Part shown: piece by piece, positions 37,394-51,725 of the stretch
Numbering within the stretch: the stretch's first letter is position 1
Layout: each line of letters starts with the position of its first letter
Source of the DNA: Lepturacanthus savala
Lineage: Eukaryota > Chordata > Actinopteri > Scombriformes > Trichiuridae
Direction of reading: 5' to 3'
DNA length: 64,000 bases
Assembly: GCA_030544235.1 (NCBI GenBank)
Contig: CM060478.1
Coordinates: forward strand, 19,945,727-20,009,726
Position numbers and translations under genes: made by a program
The notes under the pieces: generated by a model
What the model was told of the DNA's origin: nothing
Database searches by the model: none
The model's input: the letters and a program-made list of their open reading frames with translations, nothing else

Positions 37394-40300
37394 ATGGCTC
37401 CATCTCCCAAAGTGCTGGACGGAGGCTGGGGGTGGGCCATCGTCGTGGCCTCCTTCATGGCCCAGCTCCTGGCCTACGGCTCGCCACAGTCGGTGGGCGT
37501 CCTTTACCCCGAGTGGCTGCACGCCTTCCAGGAGGGCAAGGGCATGACGGCTTGGGTGGGCTCCCTTGTGGCTGGAGTGGGCCTCATAGCCAGTAAGTAA
37601 CACACATGCACCGCTGTAACAATGTAATAAACCGTAAGCAAAATTAGATCAGTGGGACAGGTCAGGGAGGGTCCTCGTACTGCAGTAATGTAAAAAAAAG
37701 GCCTGGATATAGAGTGGTATCAGCAATTTATGTTGTTTTAGCGTCTGGTAAATTGAAGTTTTGTCACCTCATTTTATTACAGGCAATATATCTGCTGACA
37801 TTTGTGATAAATCCGCTTAGTGCGAAAAGAAGAACAGAATACACCCAGTTACAGTGTAACTTCTGGCTTTCTGCCATTTCCTTTCCAACCATCATACCAC
37901 ATGCTGCGGCTGATAAAGCAGTTTGCGATGTTCTACTTGTTCAAAGGCTGAGCACTGACATCTGGTGAATGGGGGCAATTAAACTATCACCAAGGAAGAT
38001 TATTTACAGTAGCTACAGGTGTTTAGGAGCTCTCTTCGTTACAATGTGTCGACAGGGCGGAGAGAACAGGGCGATGCTTTCTCACAGATGTGCAGGCAGA
38101 GTTCCCATTATTGATTTTTCGAAAGAGAGCAAAGCAAGTGCAAGTCATCCATGCCCTGAATGTAAGAGTATCGGTTAGCCCGTAATCTATCTGCAGAGGG
38201 AGGAATGGAAAGATAGTGTCAGGGACAGATTGGAAGAAAAACATGGTGACTTAATACTGTATTTTTTTTTTTTTGAGCAAATCAGTCAAGGCCAGGTTAT
38301 GTGTGAACACACTTGAATCCCAGCATAAACAAGACAAAAAAAGGAGATGAGTCAGAAAGCACAGCAACATGCACACAGCGTCACCTTTCAGCAATGCTGG
38401 GATGATATTATGAAAACATGCTCCATGACTTGTGTTGAGCAAACAGGATCGGTGATAGATAGAGGCTAGACATTTCCATCTAAGGCAGCGCCTGCCCACC
38501 AGCCCGGCCTGTAACTGGTGCCTCTGTCTCTTTCCAAAGGAGTGAGGTCTAAATCATGACTGGACATAACTGGCCTTGAACCTGGTCCAAGTCCTGGACA
38601 TGTGCCCCAGCTGTCTAACAGCTGCTGCACTGCAGCTTCTGCTGCACAACAACAGGGTCTTCCCCCCGGTAGGATGGGAAGTAAACAGCCAATCTCACAT
38701 GGGGCATGAGTCAAGCTACTTTCGGATATGAGTATTTAAATTTTAGCCTCATGTATAGACTATATAAAATGTGATAGAAGGTTGAAAAAATCATTTGTTT
38801 CAATTAATTATAAAAGAAATTTTGTGGTTGAGGTGGCTGGGTGAGGTGACAACACCTCTGATAAGATTAGCAGTTTGAACCTAATGTGATGTGGCAGCTT
38901 CCTGGTCAGACACAGCAGTGTTTCGTGAGCCCGGATTATATTTCCTTGGAAAATGTGTTTGATATTCAGAAGCAGCACGATATACAGCTGTGGAAAAAAA
39001 ATAACCACAGCAAAATGATCAGTTTTCAAATTTTACTACTTTGAGTTCTGAATCTATGAACTACTGAAGACATTTCCCCCAAATTCCAAATAAAAATATT
39101 ATCTTTTAGAGCATTTATTTGCAGAAAATGACAAATGGTCAAAATTACAAAAAAGATACAATGTTTTCAGACCTCAAACAAAGCAAAGAACCAAGATCAA
39201 ATTCATTTTAAAACAACATAATACTAACGTTTACACTTGAGAGTTGAGAAATCAATATTTGGTGCAATGACCCTTAATCACAGCTTTTATATGTGTCTTG
39301 CCATGCTTTCCACAAGTCTTTACCATTGTTCTTGGTTCATGTGTTCACCTAACCAGTACCTCTTTAAGCAGAATGAGGTGTGCATGTATTGAAATTCAAC
39401 AAATGCTGCAATGGAATGGATGGAATACATGTAGAGATGCTGATTTCAGAAAAAAAATAACTCTTAACTTGGTGTTTTTTGCTCCTATAGCCACCTTTTT
39501 CCCTTCCTGTTTCTCCTCCACCTCCCTGACACTTTCTCTCTCTCCTCCATCAGGTCCTGTCTGCAGCGCCTGTGTGGACAACTTTGGGGCTCGTCCCGTC
39601 ACCATCTTCAGCGGTGTGATGGTAGCGGGCGGCCTGATGCTCAGTGCCTTTGCTCCCAATGTCCAGTTCCTCATCTTTTCTTATGGGATTGTTGTTGGTA
39701 AGGAGACGTTTCTTTAAAGCCCAGTGTTGCATCCTCCTCTATATTTCATAGTCTAGCAGAGAAGAGTTAATGCTTCTGTCTGCCTTAAGCACTCATGTGG
39801 CCTCAAACAGGTCAGAACAGTCAGGTAGAAGCTTTGGTTTCATCAGTGGGGGAAAAAAGTCTTTGTATGACATTGCTTTGGTCATGGGAGTTAACTAAGC
39901 TTCTTATCCCCCTAACAAATGAGAATATCGAAGTGTGTTGTATAATCATTTGAAAGCCCAACTATTATGCAACATCAAAGGCTGGAAATATATTTAATGC
40001 AAAGTTAATGAATAATCGAAAGTTTGTAGAACCACAATTAGAGAAGATACAAGCCTGAGCAACATTTGTTTGTCACCACTGGTTATAATCATGAGGCGTG
40101 TTGACACAGCAATATAATATAATTACATAATGGCTTAGGCTGATCCCCATGTGACACCCTCCACAGTGTGCCTGCACGGGTCCACCACCACCTGTTTTTG
40201 CGCATTAGGTGACAGCTGAGCCATGCTTGATGCTGGTGAGCAGCTTTACATTAAGCACTGCAGAGACAGCACCTGAGAGGGGAAGACATGCATATTTGAG

Positions 40301-42216
40301 AAGTTGTTTATTTTTAGATATGCCCTTTGATGATGGCCTGGGTCCACATGCACGTGTAGCTTTCTTACTGCTCATCAGTCGGTGGGAGTAAGTCACACAT
40401 GTGCACAAGTCTCAAGCCGTCGAATTTGGATCTGTAGTCACCCACCTATGCTGCTCATTGTATTGTTCTTTCATGTTTTGCTAATGTATTGCACATAAAC
40501 TTCTTTGTAATCATTTTCTGACTTACATACACTGAAATATACAGAAGACAATTTTGTTCTGTAGTATTCTATAACCAAATAGAAGAGCACTATGAAACCA
40601 CATACCATCTCATTGATTTGTCTTCTATCTGACATGCAAATGTCAGATATAAATATGTACATATTATAATGTCAGGTATAATGTCAGATACCAATACTAT
40701 ATTTCCAAAACCATTAGGGTTATGCCTCGCTGAATCACCAGGGCAGAGCTCTGTTAATGGCTCATTCAACATTAACAATGCCTTGATCAGCAGGAACCTT
40801 TAGCAGGCACTAAAACAATTGCTGTGCAAATTTCACTAGTGTAGATAAGTGGTAGGTTTTAGAAGACTAACAGACAGTCTTGTGTGTTTTTAGAAGTAAA
40901 GAGTTTTCACTTGAGCTAATAGAAATTCTTCCTGTGTCTGTCCTTGTCTTCTCTTTAAACACAGGTCTGGGTTGCGGTCTTGTCTACGCAGCCACATTGA
41001 CAATCACCTGTCAGTATTTTGACAAGAGACGCGGCCTTGCTCTCGGCATTGTCACCACAGGTACTGCCACCGTTCCTCAGCCTCTTGCTCTCTGGTTACA
41101 CATCAGTTCTCCATGCTCATTTCTTTTTATGTATGCTTATCATAGTGAGGTGAAGAAAAAGTTGTTAGGAAAAAGTGTTCTGAACGGAGCCATTGTCGCG
41201 GGTCATCTCAAACGTGGATTGAAGGAAGCTGCCTATGACATATTTAGTTAGTTTAAGTTATTCTTCATGACAGCTATGAAAACTAGGGTGTAGAATTTGA
41301 CCATGTTTCTGACTTTGGCACCCCACAGTGGTAGTATCTAAAATGATGGCTATGACCTGAGAGGGGAGAGAGGAACTGCCTGAGCTAAAGGAATACATAG
41401 TCTGCAACTATTTTTAACTAAGTAGATTAGATTAGATTAGATATGACTTTATTGATCCTTTGGGAGGTTCCTTCAGGAGCTTGAAGCTCCTACACATCAC
41501 ATACTGCACTGTTATAAAACTTAAGATAAACAAACAAAACAGCAGTATGTAAAAACCAAACAAAAAAAACATGGTTATTGTAAAAGTGAATATGGTATGA
41601 GAAATGATAAATTATTGCACTTGGAATTATTGAAAAAATGTAAATAAATAAATTACACATGGTTACCTATTATGTATACTTTATTATATACATTATTATG
41701 AATTATATAAATAAATATTGAAATATAAATATTTTAAGAGTACAATACAAGTATAATAAATATAAGTTAAGATATTGAAAGGATAGAATACAGTATAATA
41801 TTAATATATATATATATATATATATAAAATATGCAAAAATAGATTTATACTTGCATGTAAACATATATACATACAAATGCATTCATACTATACATACACA
41901 CATACATACATACATACATACAGTACAATAATAAAACAATAATGATATTGAAAATATGTAATATTCTATATGACTAGAAAAGTTATATATAGTAGTAAAA
42001 TTATAGAGTTTATTATTATTTATTATTAGAGTTTTTTTAGTCTTTTAATTTGTCCATTTTTTTAAATACTAAATTAGTATTAAAAAAATACTAAAAACTA
42101 GAGAGCACACAGTAGAAAGAGACAGGAAAGGAGGAGGCAGATAAAGGAAATGACATACTGGAAAGGGCTGCTGAATGTGAGATTCGAGAACTGTAGTCAC
42201 TATATATATATAGCTG

Positions 42217-42269
<53 letters not shown>

Positions 42270-43693
42270 AGGATTTTCCTACATATAAAAACTAATACCA
42301 TCAGAATAATTGAAAAGATCCAGAAAAAAAAAAAACTAGACATATTGTCTTAAATTAGTTGATCTGGCACTTTCACCCACAAACTCTAAAGTCTGTCTTT
42401 CTCCACTAACCCAGGTACAAGTGTTGGGGCGTTCATCTATGCCACGGCTCAGAATGAGCTGATTGTGATGTACGGCCTGGATGGCTGCCTCCTAATCATC
42501 GGGGCTGTAGCTCTTAACCTCATGGCCTGCGCTGGCTTCATGAGGCCCCTCAACATGCCGGGGTACTACCTCAAACAGAAGGCCGCTCTGGAGCGCAACA
42601 CGGAGGAGCAGCTTTTCGAAAAGCCCCCTCTGGATGACCTGAAGATAACAGCAGGCTCCGGTGCGACCACGCCGGAGAAGAATCTGATGGTGAAGGAGTT
42701 GCTTATCACCATGGATTCCAAGGACTTGGCTATTCAGGCAGAGAAGAAAAGGGGCTTAGTTGGTTTGACCATCATGAAAGTGCTCAAGAAAAAGAAGCAG
42801 GCTTACGCCAAGTACATGAACTCTATGTATGAGATCATGCAGGACCAAGCCATGGTGGCCTTCTGTATCGCTGTCTTCCTGTTCAGCCTGGGAGCATTTC
42901 CTCCTGTGCTCTTCATTGAGGACGTGGCGCAGAGTGAGGGACTCATCGACGAAGTCAGCGTCATTCCTCTGGTATCGATAGGGGCTATCGCCACCTGCGT
43001 GGGCAAACTGGTGCTGGGTATCCTGGTGGACATCAGGTGGATCAACGGCATCTATCTGTACGCCTTCACCATGTTCGCGGGAGGCGTGGCGCTGCTCCTT
43101 ATCCCTATCACTAAGACTTATATGGGACTGCAGATCCTGTCTGCCATCCTGGGTTTCTTCTCTGGAAACTGGTCTCTCACATCCTATATTACCACTAAGA
43201 TCGTCGGCTTGGACAGATTGACACAAGCCCATGGTATCCTCATGTTCTTCGGCGGATTTGGGATCATGCTCGGACCTCCTGTTGTAGGTAGGTTGGTTTG
43301 TCTTAATTTAATCTTAATTTTAATTAGTAAGCATTGATACAATGGTAATTAATAGTTATAACTATTCAAACATAATATTAAATCAGCCAGTCAGGCTGAA
43401 ACAAAGGTATCTCAACTTCAATAAACAGCATTCAATAGTAACTACTGCATTATCTAGGAATCTTTGCTGGCAGTGCTTACAATGTCTGTTTTTCTCATCA
43501 TTTTCCAGGGTGGTTCTTTGACTGGACGCAGTCATATGACTTGGCATTCTACTTTAGTGGGAGCTGTGTGGTGCTGGGATCATTCATCCTCTTTCTGCTC
43601 ACCCTTCCCTGCTGGAACAGGAAGCACAAGGAGAACGACAGACCAGACGTCCATTACATCAGCAACTGTGACAAAGTTGCTTCTGTAGCCTAA
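37394..43693 (+). CDS. slc16a9: Monocarboxylate transporter 9 (SLC16A9), complete
   Basis: Five coding exons: 37394-37592, 39554-39697, 40965-41060, 42415-43287 and 43509-43693, in phase, 498 aa (human about 509). It is a 12-helix major-facilitator plasma-membrane protein of the MCT family. The family motif DGGWGW is at residues 9-14 at the start of helix 1. The second signature, YFDKRRGLALG, is at 132-142 between helices 4 and 5. A charged cytoplasmic loop between helices 6 and 7 (roughly residues 180-285, rich in Lys/Glu) is followed by conserved GILVDIRWINGIYLY and GNWSLTSYITTK. The last exon gives GWFFDWTQSYDLAFYFSG. In mammals MCT9 is linked to carnitine and creatine transport rather than lactate. 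Start ATG 37394 has a good context (CACCATGG) and fits the family N-terminus. The MCT9 assignment over other MCTs is strong from sequence and synteny. Confidence 0.96.
37593..39553. other. slc16a9: slc16a9 intron after first coding exon, with a Tc1-like fragment
   Basis: About 2 kb with no extra exon recognised. The transposon fragment at 38980-39345 is listed separately; the rest looks unique. Confidence 0.7.
38980..39345 (-). mobile_element. Tc1/mariner-like transposon 3' end, dead
   Basis: Starts CAGCTGTGGAAAAAAAATAA, matching the fish family with ACAGCTCTGGAAAAAATTAA ends. It continues with the family's conserved non-coding stretch (aaattccaaataaaaatatt, gcatttatttgcagaaaatg). The inner part, read on the minus strand, resembles the transposase C-terminus but has no long frame. 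The other terminus is missing. Confidence 0.65.
41423..41530 (-). mobile_element. LINE (L2-like) tail with ATTAG microsatellite
   Basis: gtagattagattagattaga is followed by ctttattgatcctttgggag and gttccttcaggag, the reverse complement of an L2-type LINE 3' end. It lies in the slc16a9 intron 41061-42414. The following 0.6 kb is AT-rich low-complexity sequence with CATA and TA repeats. Confidence 0.55.
42197..42264. repeat. TA microsatellite in slc16a9 intron
   Basis: A TA run interrupted once (tagctgccct), then about 22 further AT units. It lies 150 bp upstream of the 42415 acceptor. Confidence 0.95.
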
Positions 43694-45110
43694 GTGTGAG
43701 CACATTTCGTAAAGACTCAAAACCCCCACCCCACTACTGCCCAGCAGCAGCTGTCCACTGAAGTACTGTACCTGAACCACTTCGGACAGTATAAGTGCTG
43801 ACAGGTTTTATTATACCAAAATATTTGCTATAGATTTTGAAATACAGGCCTATCCTCTTTTTACCTGTACTTCTAAGGTCCGTACCACACACTGCAGATC
43901 TTTCTAAAGGTTTGACCCTGATGCCTGTGTTGATTTTATATTATAGCCTCATTTTACGAGGTCAACTATACACTATTGTTTAACTCCCGAACCCTTGTGT
44001 TTATGTAAACACTGGTTTGACCTTTATAGTTACTCTGAGAGAAGACATGGTGCCATTCTGAACATTGCTAAGAAAAACATCTGTAAAACTGTTGGGTATT
44101 ACTGCAACATAATCCCAACATTTGAAACCACTCTACAAATGCACAAAACAAAACTCTTGCTCCAGGGATTGTTCCTGGAACAGTAAATACAGGGATTGGA
44201 ATGAAGGAGGGAGCTTTTTTTGATAATCGTAAATTTAACAACACATTTTTATTTTGTATTTTGATTTTATGTATATCTTAATTAAACCACTATGTACTGT
44301 ATCTTACCAAAGCATCAATGATAGTTAATGCCTGTCAACACATAATGCCTGTTGGAACAATGCAACCACTTTTGCTTTTTAGATATTTTTGGGGGGTTTT
44401 CAAGTGTATTGAGTCAACTGATACTTTTATGGAAAGGTTTCACATACCTCCATTTTTCCTGGATCAGACAGAGATCTTCTTGAATAGGTTATCCTTATTC
44501 AAACAACATGTAAAAACACTGAAGAGATCCTAGTGTATTATCGACCTAAATAGCATGTTGTTTCTCTTTGTGGCATGGTTATCATGACCTTTGCTGGCAT
44601 CCATTTTGACCAGGCTGGTCCTTTCAAATCATGTTTTGTGTGTATGTTTAATGTGTGTGCATGTACGTGTGCAGGTATGCACATTGTTTGATAAACTTTT
44701 GTAATAGCACTAGTTTGTAAAGTGCTACGTGCTCGTGATTTTTATATGCACAAAACTGGCCACAGAGCCGTAACCGTGTTATTGTTTAGGGTGGAAGTTG
44801 ATTATTGTGATCATTGTAATGATACAATGCAGTAGGCTTTTAGAATCACTTGAACATTGTTGAACACAACAAAAGTGTTTGACAGTTCCAGTTTACTCCC
44901 AAGAGTAAATCTGGGACATTATTGTTTGCTTTTTTATGTTTGTAGCAGTGATTACAGGGTGCAGATGAAGTACAGTTGTACTGACCTAGAAGAGACAACA
45001 TGTTTGGCTGTTTTTCTTATGTTTTTTAAGTCAGTCTTATAATTTAAGTCTGTATTTCTCTACTATTATTTTTGTTTTAAAGTGCCAATAAAGGATATTT
45101 GAATTACTGA
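43694..45110 (+). other. slc16a9: slc16a9 3' untranslated region
   Basis: Follows TAA 43691-43693. AT-rich with no coding signal. AATAAA at 45087-45092 is the likely poly(A) signal. Confidence 0.65.
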
Positions 45111-46200
45111 GTGTTTGGATTTTTAAAATATTTATCATGAAGTAAAATTTTAAATTTCAAGTAAAGGGTAAAATAACATTACAGTGCTGTGGTCATATTT
45201 GTCCAACCCAGATGCAATAAAGCAATAAACAATTCTATATACAGTATAGTATATTGGTAATAGGGCCCTATTTTCCCAGTTTTTATTTCTGTGCTCTATT
45301 TATAAAAATGAGTCTCCATTTATGGTCCAAAAGCACCTAGTTAGACATGTAGCAGCAATGCAGTCTGCATCTCACCCATTCACTCTGAAATATCCTAATG
45401 CTGTTGATTGAAACTAATTTTCTTGTGGTCAAATCATGAAATTTCAAGTACAGTGTCCATCAAGTGATGCCATTGGGCCCAAAAAGCATTTGTTTTCCAT
45501 CCACTATCATCAATTAGCCACATGATTGAATTATTTCAACGACATTCAAATTAACGATAGGCTAATATAATACAGTAGCCAGTAGAGGTCTCTGGTGTGC
45601 ACATTAAATGGGGCTGTGGTGCCCATGGAACCTGCACAGAATGCATTCTCCCAGGTATTTCCTCAAAATGGGAACTGGCTAATTTTGCCTTCTGTCCCAC
45701 TGAGGTACTATTATAGGAATGAACAGGGTCTCACCTATGATGCTGTATCCAGATAATATTATAGGTCCATGACGCCTATATGGATCCAAGGGTGGTTGCT
45801 ATTATCTCCTGTTGTGACATCACAACAGGGGCCATTTCTAAATGGCTTGTGTTCAGCCAGTTTCACCAACACTACAGAGGAGGCCAGACCACAACAGGAG
45901 TGGGTGGTATTATTTTACATTTTTTTTGTTAGCAGGAACACCTGATACCTAAATATTTACACACAAACAATGAACAGTTTTTTTTGTTTGTTTTACATTA
46001 GGCCACTTTTACAGTATATTATGTATTATTTTCGGTTTTCATTAGAGTTTTCATCCCAGAGATGGGATAAACCTCTTTTTAGAGACAGCCTGCTTCTCCT
46101 TGTGCCTTCTCCTGGCAACCGTTACACGGGTCACCATGGTTACGCATGCACCACGTGACTAGCAACATAAACAATTTTTCCAAGGAGCTGACAAGTAAGC
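45111..46200. other. Intergenic DNA and probable 5' flank of fam13c
   Basis: No gene seen. Toward the right (46060-46390) CpG content rises moderately (ccggagtgtaagggcgaagc, gtccgtccgttgag), consistent with the fam13c promoter and 5' UTR just before ATG 46388. Confidence 0.5.
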
Positions 46201-46387
46201 TAAATTTCAACGGCGGTGTTTTCGGGTATTTATATGTCTAAAGCCGGAGTGTAAGGGCGAAGCAGGTCATTATGCCTCGTTTCTCGGACTTTCCCAGAGT
46301 TTCAGAAAGAGGAGCATCTTGTCGGAGAGAAGGAAATACGTCTACAGCTGGAAAATGGAGAGTTGTGTCCGTCCGTTGAGCTGAAAA

Positions 46388-49300
46388 ATGGGCGCAACCG
46401 CCTCGGTGTCTCTGTGTGTAAGTTTAGCTGCTGTTTTATTACATATAAATCGAATACACTTTATACTTATTAGTTGTCTGCAGTGGTGGAAAAAAACTAA
46501 GCACAAGTACTATACAGTATACAGTACAGTTTGGAGGTATTTTGTACTTTACTTGAGTATTTTAATTTAATTCTAACGTTAACGTATTGTACTTTCTAAT
46601 TCTGTACATTTATTTGACAACTTTAATTACCTTTTAGGGGAATATTTGACCTAGAAATATAATATATTCATTTATTATATATAATATTATATAAATATAT
46701 TAATATTCCTTTTATTTAAATATATGTATTTGTAAATGTATGTACACATTTTAATATAACTTCACCACATTAAAAATGCTTGTGTGTGTCTTTAAGTGAT
46801 ATAAGCAAATAATATTATATAAATAATATAATATACTGTAATTATACAACACTTTGTGCATAATGATTACTTTTACTTTTGATAATTTAGGCACATTTTG
46901 TCAATAATAATCTACATTTACATAAGTAACATTTTGAATTCAGGACATTTACTTCATTTAATTGAATATTTTCTGACTGGTGGTGACTATCGTGACTCAC
47001 AACTTCACAGCTCATTTATAGGCAGAATGAATGTGTGTTATGAATAAATACAGCCTATGTACATTTCTCTGTGATTGAGTTTTTGAAACACGGATCAGTA
47101 TTTATATAACAACTAGATTTTCTTATAATTAAAAAAAAACAATTACAATCTCACTTTCTACACTAGAGGACCTTTAAGTGTTCTTACTATTTTTTTAAAC
47201 GAATGATGTAACACTTTGATTTCCATGCAGACCGACCCCTGTGCAGTGAGAATCCTGAAGCCCAGTGCTAAGGTCAGCCCAGAGCCCATTGTTCCCACCC
47301 TGGTGTCAGAGCCTGAAGTGGCCGCCAGGTGTGTGTTCGGTGTTGCGTTGCAAACACTGAGAGAGGACAGGCAGATGGTCTGTGGAATACCGCTTGTTTT
47401 AAGAGACATGTTGGACTACTTGGATAAGAATGGTAATCTCTTGTTTTGTGACTCCTCTGCTAGTCTTTCATTCATTTGTATACTGTCACACATATTTTCT
47501 CCTCTCTCTTACTTCCCTCTTTCTCACATATCTTCTTGTTTCTCTTTTAAATTGTAGGAATGCACCATAGGGGTCTTTTTCGTCTGTGTGGCTCTGTGGT
47601 GCGGACCAAGCAGCTGAGGCAGCGGTGGGACAGTGGAGAGAGGGTGGATCTGGAGCAGGATGCAGATGTCCCCACTGTAGCCTCACTCCTCAAACTCTTC
47701 CTCCGGGAGCTGCCCACCCCTTTAATTCCTGAGTCCCAGTGCAAGGAGCTGGTCCTGAGCATCACAGGTATTAGGAATTCCTGCTGGACTGGTATTGCTG
47801 GGGATCAAGATTTGAGTTGCTTTTCCAGTTGTTAATGATTGATAATAATGCTAGGAATGCTGGTAATAATGCTCTTTTATAGAAATGCATCGCTGAACTT
47901 AATCAATATATCTGTCCTCATCATATAAACTTCAACACCCTCTATGAAATCAATAGTGTTAATCAGGTATTTTTTAATAGGTGAAGACAGTTTGTGTTTA
48001 GTTATAAGGTTAGAGAATAAATATTTGATACGCTGTTAAGGTGAATAGATTTATACAAGAATTAGAATTCATTAGTAATTTAAGTGCATCATCAGACTAC
48101 TATCAATTAAAAGTAACATGCAGCAAATCACTCACTAATAATTGCTATCATGAAACATTAATAATGAGGATATAGACATTCTCTCTCTATATAAGATATA
48201 AATGAAAGGGCAAATGACTGACGTCCTGTGACCTGTGAGAATGATTTTCTATAATAAATATTATAATTATAGATATAAATATTCATTCTTCAAAAATAGG
48301 GATCAAAACTTTTTTAGATTTGTTTAGACAAAAATAAATTATAATTGGGAACCAACAAAGGGTGGAGGGGTGTAGTGGATAAAGGGTGTATGATGTATTG
48401 TCCTTCACTGACTATGAATGAACCTCAGCCACCTTCTGTGTTGGTTAAATGTCTTGTCATGGGTGTTTACCTACCTAATAGGAATTTGAGATAATTTGTA
48501 TATCTCTATACATCCTAAGATTTCTGGCTGAACTTTCATGTTATGTTCTGTTTTTTGCCTCTATTTAGGATATCCAGATGAAGCAGCGATGAACCAGTCT
48601 CTGAAAGAAAATCTTTGGCATCTCCCTGATGACAACCTCATTATTTTGTCTCACCTTATCCACTTCCTGTCCAGAGTAGCTGCTCACAGTCAATCAAATC
48701 ACATGCCTGTGGAAAATCTAGCAACCATCTTTGGGCCTTGTATCTTTCAGTAAGTTTCTGTAGTTAAAGCATTCAAATCCTTTCCAGACCAGCACTGCAA
48801 CACAAGTTCCCTTCTATTATATTTATTTAGAGGACACTTAAGAGCATTTTACAAAGTATATAAAAATACCCTTTCAATTTCAAAGTGTTTCAATTTCAAG
48901 TGTTTGATATCTGCAACAAATACACAACTTCTCATGAGCATTTTTTCTTTAAGCAATATGCATCTTATAAAATGTTAATAACCATTTTCATATAAATAGT
49001 TGATGTAAAATAACAAAGTTGTACATAAACATGTTGAGATACAATCCTGTTATGTTATTTTATCTCAACATGTTTTATAACATAGACTAGGGAACCAAGC
49101 AAACTTTTCACTGTCAGATTATTTAAAAGAAAGCATAAACCCCCCAAAAACTGAAAAGAAAAACCAACAAATATAAAACCACATCACAAGAAAATGATTT
49201 GCTAATTTAACTCCATGACATGTGGTCATGAGACATGAGTTTAATGCATATTTTCAATTCTACAGCTACACCTCTAAATTGGGGTGGAGATGGGTTTGTC

Positions 49301-51641
49301 TTCTCAAGGAAATGGGTGTGGAATGTGGTTGATAACACAGAGCATGGCACACAAAAAGAACAGACAGATACCGGCATCATCAGGAATTTGTCGGTTGCGT
49401 CTCCCCCACAGTTTACAGAACTCTGCCGCCACTGTAAACTAACACAGTCTCTAGAGACAGAATCTGTCCAGGGAGACTTAGACTTCTGCTGTGGAATAGA
49501 CCTAATGCAGTCAACACCCTTTCAACTCTGAGACACCCAATCTCATCTATGCATCTATGCATCACCCTTATTTTCTCTGAAAGTTAACATATCAGTGGAA
49601 TGTCATGTTAGTCACGCTGCTAGGTTCTGCTTAAGAGGGGAAAATGTTAGACAGTTATAGCTAGCCGAAGACTTGGTTTGGGGGAGTGAAGTTGGCAGCA
49701 GAGGTTTGGAAAAAGTTGGAGGTGGAGTTGTGTTGGGGTGTAGTAGCTGAAGAGAGTTGGAGCGCGTTCTTTGGTTCCACAGACATTAGAATAACAACAG
49801 GAAAGTTGTTATTATATGAATGGCAAAGAGGAGGGAATGAATGAGAGACAGATGCATGCTTCAGAAAAGTGTCCCAGCTAAACAAAGCTACTATTGCCCT
49901 GAATAGTAACTTTAACATTTAAAGGGGAATTTAGACATTCTTATTATTGAAAATCACCTTCCCACTCCACAGTTGACACACTATAATGGAGGCGGACTGG
50001 GCATACTTGTTTTTAACATAATGTTGCATTCATACCAAAAGACACAAACATTTCTTCCAAACTCACCGAGCGTCTGCAGTGGGCGATGTGTAGCTCCTGT
50101 TCCCAGAGTGTGGAACAGATTTGTACTGTCCAGTGTGATTCTTCCGGTTTATTTTGGGCACTGTTTATTTTGGGCACTGATTTCCAAAGACGGCTACTTC
50201 CTACAATAAGACAACTCTCCAAGACTCTCGTGAGACTTTGGGAGCCTTCTTTACTCATGTCTGCTTTATGGTAACAATAATTAGTAACAACAAATGTAAA
50301 AAAAAATGCATATAAAAGCTCAAAACAACAGGGGATGCATGCCCAGTCTACCTCCATTATAGTGCTTCAGCTATGGAGCAGGTGGTTCATGCTCAATAAC
50401 GGTAAAAAAATGTGAATTTTCTTCTCATATTACTCTGATAGACACTTAAATTTAGTGTCAACTCCAGTTTTAAAAATGTGAAATTCCCCTTTACTAGACT
50501 ATTTTTTCCCATGGTTCCAACACTTGTTACAAGACATATTGCTATAATAACTTTGCATGACACTGTAGCACATGTTCTTGCTTTGCAGCATGTGTGACAG
50601 CTTCTATGGCAACATGTTTCCCCATATCTCAACCATATGTGACATCTAAGCCTCTTTCTAAACAGCCTGCTGCCCTTGAATATGTCTGTCATGTAGTCCA
50701 TGGGACTGGCTGCTGCTGTCCTGTCATTCTGATTGTAAACACACTTCTATTAATACTCAAATTATTCGCATTCTCTTCCCTGACTGTATGCTGTATTTGC
50801 TGTCTTTACTGTGTATGCATCAGATAACATCTAAAAAAACAATCTGTAATTGGATGGTGACCTCAAAGCCATGAGGTCAAATAATTGCTGTGAGGTCAAA
50901 TAATAAACAGATAACTGCTTCCAGGTAAACATGTGGAAGACTATTTTTGGTTGTGGTTGCAGTTACCTCTGGTTCTTCGAATGTTATGTCCAGCAATGAC
51001 CTTACATTTATGAGCTTTAAAAGGGAAGCTTACAAGCATTGACTGCCCTGCTGTTCAGTTATCTCAATGGGAATTTTATTTCAAGTGTCATATTTTGAGT
51101 CACCTTATCATCTACTGTATTTGCTGCTGTATATGCCTCCTTCCACTAGATGGAACTCTTTTTGCAATACCTTTGTTCACAGAGGACTATTTTCAATACA
51201 AAATACTTAACACCTGACATTATGTTGCTGTTTCTCTCGTCTCCTTCATCTTCTATATGCAGTGTTCCAGCTGGACCCAGGATGCTGGAGGAGCAAACTG
51301 TTTGCAATGTCTTGTTGCTCCATCTTCTCAGACATCACGAGGTTCTCCCTCCGATCCCGGCCAAGGACACAGCGGCCTCCTCCTCACCCCCTCCCCCTAC
51401 TCTCTCTGCTCTTTCACATTTTGAGGTGAACCGTGTTTTTTTGTCCTTCCCTTTTGTTACATTATAGTTTGAATTTCTAGGTTAATACTTTGTGCTCACA
51501 CCAGTTTTGCAGTAAGTGATGTACAGTAATCGTAGCACAACATGTTAATCTATGGGCCACAGTTAAGTCTTTGAACTCTTGTATATAGTAAATGCAGAAT
51601 ATCCAAGAAATACTTTGAGATTTTGGTATCTCTCTATAGTA

Positions 51642-51725
<84 letters not shown>

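Noticed and set aside
42756..43232. 158-codon minus-strand open frame over slc16a9
   Set aside because: It is the antisense shadow of the large coding exon and has no splice or family support.
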